Shown here: positions 8,343 to 19,000 of the stretch, one piece after another | How positions within the stretch are numbered: the stretch's first letter is position 1 | Layout of the letters: each line of letters opens with the position of its first letter | DNA from: an uncultured Flavobacteriaceae bacterium | GTDB taxonomy: Bacteria; Bacteroidota; Bacteroidia; Flavobacteriales; Flavobacteriaceae | Direction of reading: 5' to 3' | Assembly (NCBI GenBank): GCA_947495135.1 | Contig: CANLXN010000003.1 | Span: 62,001-126,000, forward strand | Length of the DNA: 64,000 nt | The notes under the pieces: model-generated | Told to the model about the DNA's origin: nothing | The model's database searches: none | What the model saw: the letters and a program-made list of their open reading frames with translations, nothing else | Program-made: the position numbers and the translations under genes

Positions 8343-9722
8343 ATGACTGAAGCGCTTTTTTCAATTATAGATGTAGAGACTACGGGAGGAGGGATGAACG
8401 GCAATCGAATTACTGAAATCTGCATAGTTCGTTTACAGGGCGATACCATTCTCGATAAATACACCACCCTTGTAAATCCAGACAAGCACATTCCGGCGCA
8501 AATAACCGCGCTCACCGGAATCGATAACGACTTGGTAAGCGACGCCCCCAGATTCCATGAGGTGGCCGAAAAAATTGATGAGCTTACCCGCGACACCATC
8601 TTTGTAGCACATAATGTGAGCTTCGATTACAATGTAATTCGCAACGAATTCAAAAATATTGGGATCAATTTTACCCGTAAAAAACTATGTACGGTTCGCC
8701 TCTCGCGAAAACTAATTCCTGGATTAAATTCGTATAGCCTAGGAAGACTTTGTAATTCCATCAACATTCCGTTAAACGATCGCCACCGCGCAGAAGGAGA
8801 CACAGATGCTACGGTGATTCTTTTTCAACGCTTACTCGATCTAGACACCAATTTCGAAATCATGTCCTCTTTTCTACATGTAAAATCGAAAGAATCCACC
8901 TTGCCACCTCACCTTTCTAGTGAAGAGATTTTTGCATTGCCAGAATCTGCCGGGGTCTATCTCTTCAAAGACAAAGACCAGAAGGTTATTTATGTAGGCA
9001 AGGCCAAAGACATAAAAAAACGTGTACTCTCTCATATTTATAGTAAGAGCACCAAAGAATATAAACTGTGCCAAGAAACCTATCACATCGATTTCGAAGA
9101 AACGGGTAATGAGCTCACCGCCTTGTTATTGGAAGCAGATTATATTCAGAAATACTATCCCAAACATAACCGTGCGCAAAAGCGACCTGCTTATGCATAT
9201 CAGATCATTTCGTATGTAAACAGAAAAGGCATTATCCAACTAGGAATTGGAAAAAGCAAAACAGTCACCGACTCCCTTTTTACCTTCTACAGCCTCCCAG
9301 ACGCCACAGAAAAACTAACGTTGCTCTGCGAAAAATACAAGCTGTGCCCACGATTCTGCGGACTTCAAAGCGCCGTCGAAAAATGTTCTCACTACCGAAT
9401 TAAAAACTGCGAAGGGATTTGCGAAGACAAAGAGACTGTGGAGGACTACAATCTAAAAGTTCAAAGTGCGATTACCTCTTTAGAAGAAGAAAAACCTACG
9501 TACCTCATCAAAGAACGCGGCAGAGAATGGGACGAGACCGCCTTTGTTTTTGTGGAAGAAGGTACCTATTCTGGTTTCGGATTTATAGACAACGAAACCG
9601 CTATCTCCTCTACCGAAGATTGCAACAACTATCTCACCAAAAGAGTTGCTACCTACCACACCCACAAAATTATTAGAAGCTATTTGAAAAAACAAGGGGA
9701 GCGAAATGTGGTTTATTTTTAG
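8343..9722 (+). CDS. DnaQ-type exonuclease fused to a GIY-YIG (UvrC-like) nuclease domain
   Basis: 459 residues. Residues 1-165 are a DEDDh 3'-5' exonuclease of the DNA polymerase III epsilon type, with Asp10 and Glu12 (IIDVETTG), Asp95 (HNVSFDYN), His148 and Asp153. Residues about 195-280 are a GIY-YIG domain (GVY at 204-206, YVG at 217-219) close to the UvrC/Cho N-terminal nuclease. A Cys-containing stretch follows (Cys-Pro-Arg-Phe-Cys-Gly-Leu and Cys-Glu-Gly-Ile-Cys). The C-terminal UvrC endonuclease and HhH domains are absent. A repair function that combines incision with trimming is inferred. The fusion is known from several phyla. Not in an operon. Confidence 0.9.
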   Translation: MTEALFSIIDVETTGGGMNGNRITEICIVRLQGDTILDKYTTLVNPDKHIPAQITALTGIDNDLVSDAPRFHEVAEKIDELTRDTIFVAHNVSFDYNVIRNEFKNIGINFTRKKLCTVRLSRKLIPGLNSYSLGRLCNSINIPLNDRHRAEGDTDATVILFQRLLDLDTNFEIMSSFLHVKSKESTLPPHLSSEEIFALPESAGVYLFKDKDQKVIYVGKAKDIKKRVLSHIYSKSTKEYKLCQETYHIDFEETGNELTALLLEADYIQKYYPKHNRAQKRPAYAYQIISYVNRKGIIQLGIGKSKTVTDSLFTFYSLPDATEKLTLLCEKYKLCPRFCGLQSAVEKCSHYRIKNCEGICEDKETVEDYNLKVQSAITSLEEEKPTYLIKERGREWDETAFVFVEEGTYSGFGFIDNETAISSTEDCNNYLTKRVATYHTHKIIRSYLKKQGERNVVYF

Positions 9723-9809
9723 GGGGGGTTCTTGATGGAACCTTTTGAGGTGATGTTGATTCATGAATCGCTCTCTAAAATTTAGATACTAGTGCAGACC
9801 ATATTAACA

Positions 9810-11402
9810 TCAATTCTTAACGATCTTCTTAATCACCGTTTCTCCATTCAGTTGAACGTTCACCAAGTAAATACCATCGTTTAAATGAGACATATCAAGT
9901 GTTGAAACATTCTCAACTGTTTCAAACATTTCTCGACCTAAAACATCAAAAACTCTAATCGAATCAACAAAAATATTGTTCTGGGTGCTAATAGTTAGCG
10001 TATTCCCCACAGGGTTTGGAAAGAACAAAATGGCATCACTCTTAGTATTTTCAACAATACCTAAGGAACAATCTTTGCTAAACCCAGTCTGACTATCAAC
10101 ATTCCAATTAGGGTAAGGAGCTTCACTTGGATTATCTACATCGATACAAAATAGATTTGGGTTAACATTTGTAAATAAGGTAGTGATGCCAGTGTTATTC
10201 CCGTTTCTTAAATCGACAGAAGTTAAATCATTAAATAGAAGTACAACAGTTTCTAATTGCGTATTTGAACTTAAATCAATTGACGTCATATCGTTCTGAT
10301 CCAGTTCAAGTCGCACCAAGTTCGATAAATTAGAAACATTAATGGTCTGTAAGGCTCCTCCGCTAAATTCCACCTCCTGCAAAGAAGGATTACTACCCAA
10401 ATCAGCATGAATAATTTGCGTGCCAGAAGATTTCAGTTTAACAAGGTTCAAATTTTGACTTATATCAATACTCTGTAAATTGCTTCCAGAATAATGCAGT
10501 TCAATCAAATCTGTGTTCTGAGTTAAATCGACAGCGGTAAGATTATTCGCATTGAATAAAAGCAGCTTTAAATTAATATTGTTGGTGACATCTAAATCCA
10601 AGAGCTCTTCGCAACCAAAGCATTCCAGTCGCTCCAAGGCTAGGTTATTAGATAAATCTAAGTCGACCACTTCAATTTGATCGCAGCGCAAAGTTTCTAA
10701 GTTGAAATTATTAGAAACGTTTAAATTAGTTATGGGGTTTTGAGAACAATTTAATTCAATAAGATTAGGGTTTGCACTTAAATCTAACTGAGTAATCGAA
10801 TTACCATTTACGCGTAAAACTTTCAGGTTTGAAAAATTCTCAATACCGGTCATATCCGAAACTTCGCCATCTAAGATAAAAATCTGACCATTTAAAAATA
10901 GATAAGCCACATTTTCAATTCTATGTGTGAAAACCAAATCGTTATTAGTAATGTCATCTCCAAAATTGATACTTTCTAATAAGTCCTCAAAGGTGAAATC
11001 GGGAATACTTGTTGTTGCAATTGGATTATAGGGGTAACTAAAGTTAATACTTCCCATGTCAATCAAATCAGTATTAGAGCAAGGAACGCCATCGCCATCG
11101 CCGTAAACCTCAATATTCAGGATATATGAACCAGACCCAGAAGGCAAAGCAATATCGATTTCCTGTTGATCGAAGGTGGTTACTAAGCTCGAGGTATTAT
11201 TGTAACAAAGTGAAACTGTAATTTCATTTCCTACATTGTTAATGGCATAATTATCAAAAAATGAAAAACTTGATCTATATACGGCCGTATGTAGCCTCAC
11301 CGAATTAGTCACACCATTGGGTTCAAGATGAAAGTTTGCCAATTCTTGACCAGAAGTACTCCATCCGAGACACATTGCTAATAAAAGAATATAACGTTTC
11401 AT
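9810..11402 (-). CDS. Leucine-rich-repeat surface protein with type IX secretion tail
   Basis: 530 residues. A signal peptide (about 18 residues, ending Thr-Ser-Gly-Gln) is followed by a beta-rich N-terminal domain, then from about residue 160 to 410 a leucine-rich array of about 21-residue units of the type Asn-Leu-x-x-Leu-x-Cys/x-x-x-Asn-x-Leu-x-x-x-Asp-Leu-Ser. The last 80 residues are a type A T9SS C-terminal domain: Phe-Phe-Pro-Asn-Pro-Val start, Val-Phe-Asp-Val-Leu-Gly-Arg core, and Gly-Ile-Tyr-Leu-Val with a lysine-rich end. Expected to be exported and bound to the cell surface, probably for adhesion or protein binding. Second gene after its paralogue, 15 bases away. Confidence 0.88.
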   Translation of the reverse strand: MKRYILLLAMCLGWSTSGQELANFHLEPNGVTNSVRLHTAVYRSSFSFFDNYAINNVGNEITVSLCYNNTSSLVTTFDQQEIDIALPSGSGSYILNIEVYGDGDGVPCSNTDLIDMGSINFSYPYNPIATTSIPDFTFEDLLESINFGDDITNNDLVFTHRIENVAYLFLNGQIFILDGEVSDMTGIENFSNLKVLRVNGNSITQLDLSANPNLIELNCSQNPITNLNVSNNFNLETLRCDQIEVVDLDLSNNLALERLECFGCEELLDLDVTNNINLKLLLFNANNLTAVDLTQNTDLIELHYSGSNLQSIDISQNLNLVKLKSSGTQIIHADLGSNPSLQEVEFSGGALQTINVSNLSNLVRLELDQNDMTSIDLSSNTQLETVVLLFNDLTSVDLRNGNNTGITTLFTNVNPNLFCIDVDNPSEAPYPNWNVDSQTGFSKDCSLGIVENTKSDAILFFPNPVGNTLTISTQNNIFVDSIRVFDVLGREMFETVENVSTLDMSHLNDGIYLVNVQLNGETVIKKIVKN

Positions 11403-11417
11403 TGTAATTACTACATA

Positions 11418-12653
11418 TTACTGTTTGATCACTTTTTTGGCTATTTCTCCTAGATCAGTAGAAATATGGATAAAATACATTCCGCTCTGAAATTGAGAAA
11501 AACTTACTCCATCGGTATCTCGGGATGGCGTCAAAACCAGTTTCCCGAGAGTGTCATAAACTTTGATACTTTTTATGGAAACATCATGATCTTTATCTAC
11601 ATATAGTACGTCGTTAACAGGATTGGGACAAAGCGTTATATTATTTCCTAAGGCAATCTCATGAAAACCAAGATTACAATCTTCACTATAATCAGCCTCT
11701 GCATCTTTACACCAGCCTTCAATGTTACCTAAATCACAAACTTGACTTAGAGCATAACTTAAATCATCAACCTGAATGCATAAAGATTTAGAATTATTGG
11801 TGGCATTGATGAAAAAGAAGTCACCGTTATTCCCATTCTGAATATTCAATGACGTAAGTTGATTGTCTTGGCATCGAATAATCCTTACTAAGGAATTCTG
11901 CGATAAATCAAGTTCCGATAGTTGATTCTGCGCACAATTAATAAAATCCAAATCTGGCGCAAGTGATACATCTAATTCTGTAAGACTATTCTGAGCACAT
12001 CCTAGGCGTTTCAAACTTGTATTCTGAGTCACATCTAATTGAATAATACTGTTATTATTTAATTTTAAATCTTCCAGATTTCCATTATTAGACACATCAA
12101 TTGTAGTCAAATTAGTGCCCGTTACAGATAACAATATCAACTGAGTGTTTTGTGATATATCCAAAGCTGATAAATTATTTGACCCACAGTTAAGCTCAGT
12201 TAATGCACTATTATTGCTTACATCAAGAACCCCTAACATATTAGAAATACAACTTAGAACCTCAAGGCTAATGTTTTGAGAAACATTCAGCTCACTAATT
12301 TCGTTTTGATCACACTTAACCTCTCTAAGAAGTAAATTTTGAGATAGGTCAAGTTCTGTCAATTCATTAGAAACACAATTTAAATATTCCATACCCGTAA
12401 AGCTTTCAATGCCTATTAGGGAAGCAATATCAAAACCACCAACCGTTAGCTCTATCACTGCCTCAGCTTCGCTAACCTGAATCTCACCATCATTATTCGT
12501 ATCAACATCCTCATTAGTACCATTACCTATATCGGCAACATCGAAATTGACCAAAGCATTTTTGAAATTGGCATCAGGAATATCAACAATTTGGGCTCCT
12601 GCAACAGTTGTTACAAGCGATATAAATAACAAAAAAAGACTTATGTTCTTCAC
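11418..12653 (-). CDS. Leucine-rich-repeat surface protein with type IX secretion tail (paralogue)
   Basis: 411 residues. The signal peptide runs to about residue 20. A short calcium-loop-like Asp/Asn-rich segment (Asp-Thr-Asn-Asn-Asp-Gly-Glu-Ile) is followed by about ten 21-residue leucine-rich units with Leu-Asp-Val/Leu-Ser-x-Asn cores, and by a type A T9SS tail (Leu-Cys-Pro-Asn-Pro-Val ... Val-Tyr-Asp-Thr-Leu-Gly-Lys ... Gly-Met-Tyr-Phe-Ile). Same architecture as the next gene, which suggests tandem duplication followed by divergence of the N-terminal domain. Likely the first gene of a two-gene unit. Ligand unknown. Confidence 0.88.
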   Translation of the reverse strand: MKNISLFLLFISLVTTVAGAQIVDIPDANFKNALVNFDVADIGNGTNEDVDTNNDGEIQVSEAEAVIELTVGGFDIASLIGIESFTGMEYLNCVSNELTELDLSQNLLLREVKCDQNEISELNVSQNISLEVLSCISNMLGVLDVSNNSALTELNCGSNNLSALDISQNTQLILLSVTGTNLTTIDVSNNGNLEDLKLNNNSIIQLDVTQNTSLKRLGCAQNSLTELDVSLAPDLDFINCAQNQLSELDLSQNSLVRIIRCQDNQLTSLNIQNGNNGDFFFINATNNSKSLCIQVDDLSYALSQVCDLGNIEGWCKDAEADYSEDCNLGFHEIALGNNITLCPNPVNDVLYVDKDHDVSIKSIKVYDTLGKLVLTPSRDTDGVSFSQFQSGMYFIHISTDLGEIAKKVIKQ

Positions 12654-12831
12654 TTAAACTGCTTGAAATTATAAATTAAAGTTACAAAATATATCACCTG
12701 CTAGCGCCAACTTGCAGCAAGGGTCTTCAATACCAAACAAATCTAAACCACTCCGCTTAATTTTACCAATGGATGTAGTCTCAATTCAAGAATTGACGGG
12801 TGCTTTTGGGTGTTGAAAGAGTAATGCATAA

Positions 12832-13350
12832 TTATTTAATGTACACATCTTTAGAAAAATCGTGTTCATATGTTATTACTCTAGTCTTGCCTTCTTCATT
12901 ATAGGAATTTAACTCGTAAGTGTCTATTATAAAGCCTACAATTGTACCCTTACCTTTAAAGTTTGGTATGATATTAAAAGGAATTTCTAAGGTGCTTTTA
13001 TTTTTTAAAAGTGAAAATTCAATTTCATTTGTAAACTTATCATTTGGTGTAAAGTTTGTTTTGTTGTCTTTATGTGGCATTAGTCCTAATGCAATATAGA
13101 TATGCCTCACATCATTTTCATGAACCTTTATGGTGTCATTCATTTTAAAGAAAAAATTAACTAAACCTCCTTCTTGCTTAGTTTCTAACGTGTCACTTTC
13201 CATAACGATGTCCAAAGACGAGTTTTTTTCGACTAAGTTAATGCTGTATTCCTCAGCTCTACCTTCATTTTTTTTTGGATTAGCACAACTTAAAAAACAC
13301 ATTGTGCTAATGCCAAATAAAATTGTCGCGAAATTTTTATAATTTAACAT
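12832..13350 (-). CDS. Small lipoprotein, possible immunity partner of the Rhs tip
   Basis: 172 residues. The signal sequence ends in Cys-Phe-Leu-Ser-Cys at residue 23, a good lipobox, followed by an Asn/Lys/Glu-rich tether. The mature domain is beta-rich with no family I recognise. It starts four bases after the stop codon of the Rhs fragment on the same strand, the position usually taken by the immunity gene of a polymorphic toxin. The immunity role is inferred from position only; it could be an unrelated lipoprotein. Confidence 0.6.
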   Translation of the reverse strand: MLNYKNFATILFGISTMCFLSCANPKKNEGRAEEYSINLVEKNSSLDIVMESDTLETKQEGGLVNFFFKMNDTIKVHENDVRHIYIALGLMPHKDNKTNFTPNDKFTNEIEFSLLKNKSTLEIPFNIIPNFKGKGTIVGFIIDTYELNSYNEEGKTRVITYEHDFSKDVYIK

Positions 13351-13354
13351 ACTA

Positions 13355-14664
13355 CTAATCTTTTGTTCTACTGTTTATCATTGAATCTAATTTTACCATT
13401 CGCCGTTTTTGCGATAATTGCCTAGTCTTTTTCTCATCCTTCGAATTAACAGTAGTATCACTTCTTTCATAAGCCCATGATACAGCTCCGCTGGATGCAT
13501 TTATCTTCTTATACATTTTAGAGTCTTTTTTAATAATATTTATGGTTTTCATATCCTCTTCTGGCGCTTTCACAGTCTCCTCTTCTTTATTCTCCATTGT
13601 ACTTTCATTAGGGCTCAGTTCTTCCATCTTATCTCCAATTCTCTTCCAGTCCGCCCATTTTTTGAAAAAAGATTTGACAATATCGAAAATTGTATTGTAA
13701 GATTTCTGTAATCCACCCATTGGTAAATCACCATAATTTAATTCACCTTCTGCTGGACCATGTCTCCCTCTATCTTGATAGCCTACTCCTGGCGCTCCCC
13801 ACGTATGGATTCCAGCCGCCTTATCCTTACTCTTTGCGTTTGTAAGATATACCGGGGCAAGTTGGATTGGATTCCCTTTATTGACAGCATCATCACAATC
13901 ACCACTCGGGCATTTATCAGTATCACCAAACCCAAAATCCCCATCTCCTAGACTACTAGAGGCTCCTATACTCAACCCTGACGATACAGGAGATGGCATA
14001 TTCCCATCAGGATCAATATAATAAATTGGATTGTTAAAAGCGTAAGCATATGGAGAATGTCTCCACATATATTCTGCAAGCGGATCAATATTCATCCAAC
14101 GTCCCAAAGCAGGATCATAGTTCCTTGCTGAAACATCGTACCAATCTAGTCCAAGTTCATTTTGATATTCTTTCCCTCCAAATTTATATTGATAGCTATC
14201 ACCTAAAAATGGATTAATGGGTGTTAATTCAATCGTTCCTCCCGGTTCTCTGGAAAATCCGCTTTGTGTGGTATTATAACCTTTCTGTTTGAGTCCAAAC
14301 GGGTAATAATGGTCTTCTTCCAAAATAGTCAACTCACTGGTTTGCGGGTCCAACGTATACCGCAAACGGATGTTCCCCAAATGATCTGTATAATTAAACA
14401 CATAATGATAAGACGGCTGCCCTCCCAATCCAGAAGGTGGTACTACTTTTACATATCCTTCTGCATGTGGAAAGAAATCCAAATCGCCCGCAGTGTATTG
14501 AAACCCATCCATATAATTGGTCACCTTGGTAATGCTGCCTTCTACTACTGTTTTCTTCAGTTTAATTCCAGCTGCATCATAAAGATACTCCACCGTTCCA
14601 GAAGCACCAAAAGTAACTAGCTTGGGCAGGTTTAAATGGTTGTAGGTAATGGTAAAAATGGCAC
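13355..14664 (-). pseudogene. 5'-truncated Rhs/YD-repeat protein: core and variable C-terminal tip
   Basis: From the ATG at 14593 the product is 412 residues, but homology continues upstream in frame (Ile-Thr-Tyr-Asn-His-Leu-Asn-Leu-Pro) without a start, to a stop at 14687-14689. Thus the long YD-repeat shell, signal peptide and most of the gene are missing. What remains is the Rhs core (Tyr-Thr-Asp-His-Leu-Gly-Asn-Ile-Arg; Gly-Leu-Asp-Trp-Tyr-Asp-Val-Ser-Ala-Arg-Asn-Tyr-Asp-Pro; Asn-Ile-Asp-Pro-Leu-Ala-Glu; Asp-Pro-Asp-Gly at about 194-197). A 210-residue tip follows that resembles no toxin I know, with a Lys/Glu-rich linker and a basic C terminus. Probably a deletion remnant or an orphan cassette. 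Confidence 0.8.
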
Positions 14665-14750
14665 TAATGAGAGATTCAGGTTCGCTTTACACTCAAGTGA
14701 AAACGTTGACAATTAAAGCTCACCCAACCCACTTCTCTCACATTATTAGT

Positions 14751-14758
14751 TAAATTTG
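14751..14758 (+). promoter_or_regulatory. -7 promoter box (TAAATTTG) of the TerC gene
   Basis: A perfect TAnnTTTG match 29 bases before the terC ATG. No clear -33 TTG at the standard spacing. Confidence 0.45.
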
Positions 14759-14786
14759 TTAGTAGCAACCACCAAAACTCAAGGAT

Positions 14787-15575
14787 ATGTTAGACTTTCT
14801 TCTAAGCAGTGAAGCCATTATGGCATTGCTTACCTTAACTTTTTTGGAAATCATTCTAGGGATCGACAACATTGTATTTATATCGATCGCCGCCAACAAA
14901 CTTCCGGCAGAACAACGAACCAAAGCTACTAACATTGGTCTTATTTTGGCCTTGGTGCAGCGTGTGATACTGCTATTTTTTGTTTCATTTTTGGTCGCCC
15001 TTAAAAAACCCTTCTATACCTTCGAGAGTGATTGGCTGGAAGTGGCCGTTAGCTGGCAGGCAATTATTTTGTTGGGTGGAGGTCTTTTTTTAATTTGGAA
15101 AAGCACTTCTGAAATTCGCGAAAAGGTGGAAACTCCAAAGCATGATGAAGATCAAGTAAAAGGAAAGACCATTAAGTCTCTACAACAAGCCATTGTTCAA
15201 ATTCTCATTATCGATTTCATATTTTCCATCGATTCTATTCTCACGGCAGTAGGAATGACCAACGGACTCTCGCAAAACGCTAATTACAATTTAGTTTTAA
15301 TGATCATCGCCGTAGTCATCTCCATTGCCATCATGATTATTTTCGCTAATAAAATTCGCAAGTTTATTGATGACCATCCAAGTATTCAAATTTTGGGACT
15401 GTCATTTTTAATATTGATCGGTTTTATGCTCATTACCGAATCTGCTCACTTATCACATCTAGTGGTTTTCGATCAATCTGTTGGAGCGATTCCCAAAGGC
15501 TATTTATACTTCGCTATTGCATTTTCCATGATGGTGGAGTTTATTAATCAGAAAGTGGCGAAGGCGAGGTCTTAG
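14787..15575 (+). CDS. TerC family integral membrane protein
   Basis: 262 residues with about seven hydrophobic segments. The first carries the family signature Leu-Glu-Ile-Ile-Leu-Gly-Ile-Asp-Asn-Ile-Val-Phe, and a second acidic motif lies in Ile-Asp-Phe-Ile-Phe-Ser-Ile-Asp-Ser-Ile; these intramembrane Asp/Glu residues are conserved in TerC/Alx proteins. Members are linked to manganese or other metal export and to tellurite resistance. The C terminus ends in a lysine-rich tail. Single gene with its own -7 box. It is not beside other ter genes, so a housekeeping metal role is more likely than tellurite resistance. Confidence 0.9.
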   Translation: MLDFLLSSEAIMALLTLTFLEIILGIDNIVFISIAANKLPAEQRTKATNIGLILALVQRVILLFFVSFLVALKKPFYTFESDWLEVAVSWQAIILLGGGLFLIWKSTSEIREKVETPKHDEDQVKGKTIKSLQQAIVQILIIDFIFSIDSILTAVGMTNGLSQNANYNLVLMIIAVVISIAIMIIFANKIRKFIDDHPSIQILGLSFLILIGFMLITESAHLSHLVVFDQSVGAIPKGYLYFAIAFSMMVEFINQKVAKARS

Positions 15576-15663
15576 GTTATTAAAATTCGGGAAGAATCTT
15601 AGGTTGCGATTGGTTGATTAAAAAAAACGTTGCAGTACATCAACCGCATTCGCGCTACCCCAT

Positions 15664-15698
15664 AAAAAAAGTCTCAAATCAAACGATTGAGACTTTTT
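15664..15698. terminator. Bidirectional intrinsic terminator between terC and tRNA-Gln
   Basis: AAAAAGTCTCA pairs with TGAGACTTTTT. A/T runs on both sides let it serve the minus-strand tRNA (9 bases downstream of its 3' end) and the plus-strand terC. Apart from this, the tRNA and its promoter, the 482-base gap between terC and the DUF2723 gene shows nothing else. Confidence 0.8.
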
Positions 15699-15706
15699 CA
15701 TTTTAG

Positions 15707-15779
15707 TTGGCCCACTAGGTTTCGAACCTAGACTCTTCTGTACCAAAAACAGACGTGTTGCCAGTTACACCATGGGCCA
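15707..15779 (-). tRNA. tRNA-Gln (anticodon TTG)
   Basis: A 73-base cloverleaf on the minus strand. The acceptor stem is TGGCCCA with TGGGCCA plus discriminator A. The anticodon stem TCTGT/ACAGA encloses the loop TTTTGGT with anticodon TTG. The T arm is CTAGG-TTCGAAC-CTAG. CCA is not encoded. Confidence 0.96.
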
Positions 15780-15797
15780 TTACCTTAATAACGGATG

Positions 15798-15827
15798 CAA
15801 ATTTAATACAATCTTCGACACGCACAA
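15798..15827 (-). promoter_or_regulatory. Promoter of tRNA-Gln (TTG, 19 bp, TAAATTTG)
   Basis: On the minus strand, TTG (15827-15825) and a perfect TAAATTTG (15805-15798) are 19 bases apart, the ideal Bacteroidota arrangement. The box ends 19 bases before the mature tRNA 5' end. Confidence 0.75.
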
Positions 15828-16057
15828 ACAATTTTTTATAAAAAATGTAGGAAATTAGAATCTGATCACTCAATTACTGATTATTGCACCCTTTTACCAC
15901 CCTGAAAATTTCAGAATAACCCAAAAAAGAGTTCTAGTCCCCAAAATCCACCCCCTTTTAGTTTGAAATATTTTTAAAGGCTGCTACGTTAGCAATAAAT
16001 TATAATACCCCTATTCATATTATTAGTAAATTCGCCCAATCAATAATTATCTTTTTT

Positions 16058-19000
16058 ATGACCGATTTCAACTTTAGCAAATGGAATAAAATCTTGGGAT
16101 GGCTCGTATTTGCCATTGCATTACTTACCTATTGGCTCACTGTAGAACCTACTGTTAGTTTTTGGGACGCCGGAGAATATATCACCACCTCCAGTAACCT
16201 AGAAGTTGGTCACCCTCCTGGAGCACCGCTTTATCAATTATTAGGGGCCTTCTTTTCCATTTTTGCAATGGACGCCACCAGCATTGCACTTACCATTAAC
16301 CTAATGTCGGTTTTTGCTAGTGCATTTACTATTCTTTTTATGTTCTGGTCGCTTACCATTTTATTGGCCAATTTAGTATCTAAAAATTCTGAACTCAACA
16401 AAAATAATATGGTCGCCATTCTTGGAAGCGCGGCCGTTGGAGCACTTGCATTTACCTTTACCGATAGCTTTTGGTACAGTGCCGTAGAAGCAGAAGTTTA
16501 CGCTGCCGCTGCTTGTATCATGTCCATACTATTCTATTGTGGACTGCGCTGGGAACGTGAAATGTTTACACCACGCGGAGATCGTTGGCTCATCCTCATC
16601 GCTTTTGTGGTAGGGCTTTCGTTTGGAGTTCACTTTATGGGACTACTTACAATCCCAGCCATTGGTTTCCTGTACTACTTTAAAAAATATAAAAAAATCA
16701 CGGTAAAGAACTTCATTATTGCCAATGTAGTCACGGTTGCCATATTGTTGTTCATCTTTAAATTATTACTACCTGTTACCCTAAAACTTTTTAGTGCTTC
16801 AGAATTATTCTTCGTAAACAACGTAGGCCTTCCTTTTAACTCCGGAACCATCATTGCCGCTCTGGTTTTTATTGCGCTGTTCTTTTTCGGACTAAAATAT
16901 ACTCGTACCAAAAGCTTCACTACGTTCAATACGTTATTGCTGTGCGTACTCTTCATATTTATTGGTTTTTCGAGTTGGTTAATGCTCCCAATTAGAGCAA
17001 ACGCAGGTACCGTAATTAACGAGAATAACCCAAACAACGCCAGAGAGTTACTCGCTTACTACAATCGAGAACAATACCCAGAAACGCATTTGTTTTATGG
17101 ACCACAATTTACCGAAAGCTACGTGGGACTGGACGCAAAAGATCCTTACAAAGACGACAAACCTAAATATGAGAAAAACCTCGAGCTAGGGAAATACGTG
17201 ATTGTAAACGAATGGAAAAATGCGGGTCAGAATACAGATAACAACCAAAAGGCTTTCCTACCCCGTATGTGGAGTTTAGAGCACAGTGCCAACTACCTCA
17301 GCTTCACCGACGGACTCGAATTTGGAATAAAACGAGAGTACAGAGGCGAACAACGTTTGGTAGAAGAGGTCTCCAAATTTAAACAGGCACACGCCAACGG
17401 ACTGGTCGACGGCAAGGATTATGACCAATTTTTAAGTCAGTTTGGCCCTTTTCTAGACATTAAGAAGCCTTCGTTTATAGATAATATGAAATTCATGTTT
17501 CAGCACCAATTTAGTTATATGTACTGGCGCTATTTTATGTGGAATTTCGCTGGACGCCAAAACGATGTTCAAGGCGAAGGTGGTTTACTTAACGGAAACT
17601 GGCTTAGCGGAATACCTTTCGTAGACGAATGGCGATTGGGATCTCAAGACAATTTACCAAGCGATGTGGCCGAAAGCAAAGCCCGAAACACCTATTATTT
17701 CCTTCCACTTATTCTGGGGGTTCTCGGACTCATATTTCACGCCAAAAACGATAAAAAAAGCTTTTGGGTATTACTCGTGTTCTTTCTATTTACTGGATTG
17801 GCATTAAAAGTATATCTAAATGAAAGACCCTACGAACCACGAGAACGAGATTATGCATTAGTGGGATCGTTCTATGTATTTGCTATATGGATTGGTTTTG
17901 GAGTCTATGCATTATACGAAATCGCAAAAGAATACCTCAAACCGAAAATGGCCATTCCGATAGTTTTGGCTGCAACCACATTAGCAGTTCCTGTACTATT
18001 AGCTACTCAAAACTGGGATGATCATGATCGTTCCAACAGACGCACCGCCAATTCTATGGGGAAAATGTACCTAGATTCGGTTGCCGAAGACGCCATTCTC
18101 TTTACCATAGGAGATAACGATACATTCGCCCTTTGGTACCAACAAAACATTGAAAAGTACCGTCAAGATGTACGTATTGTAAATACCAGCCTCTTTCAAA
18201 CAGATTGGTATATAGATGATATGAAAAAGAAAGCCTTCGAGAGCGATCCTATTCCGTCGCAATTAAGACATGACCAATATACCTACGGTACAAGGGATGT
18301 CATTGCTTTTAACGGTACGGACCTCAACCAAGTGATGACCGATTTTGAAAGAGTTCAGAACGATGAAATCTCTCAAGAAGCTTTTAGAAGTAAACACCCA
18401 GCAGCACAGCGCGAGCTTAAGTTCCTAATCGAAAACGGCACTTCTATTCAAGAATTGTTGCGCTACAAGGACACTGTTGATATTAAAACTTGGATGAATT
18501 GGGCAGCAAGTGATGAAGAAGTGACGAAAGTAGAACTTAATAGCGGTCAGAGAATAAGCTCATTCCCGTCCAAACTTATCCGAATCCCTGTAGATAAGGA
18601 TAAAGTATTGGCCAGTGGAATAGTTGCTCCAAAAGATGCAGACAAAATTGTACCTTATATCGATATCGAACTGAAAGGTGACTTTGTATATAAAAATAGA
18701 CTCTTGATGCTCGATATAATTGCAAACAACAACTGGGAACGTCCTATTTATTTTAGTGGCGGTGCTTTTGGTGATGACGATTATTTATGGATGAAGAATT
18801 ACCTTCAGTTGGAAGGAACCGTTTATAAGCTAGTACCAATTAAAACACCTGTAGATCCGCGAAATCCATTCGATATGGGTAGAATTGACGGCGACAAAAT
18901 GTACGATATTATTATGAGCTGGGATTGGGGCAATAGCGGTAATCCAAACGTCTATCACGATACAGAAACTCGTAGAAATGGTATTACCTACAGAAGTAAT

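Noticed and set aside
14666-14742. AATGAGAG and CTCTCACATT as inverted ends of an element flanking the Rhs truncation
   Set aside because: Arms are short and imperfect, about 60 bases apart, with no transposase or target duplication.
14787-15575. Tellurite resistance locus
   Set aside because: Only a TerC homologue is present; other ter genes are missing, so a general metal-transport role fits better.
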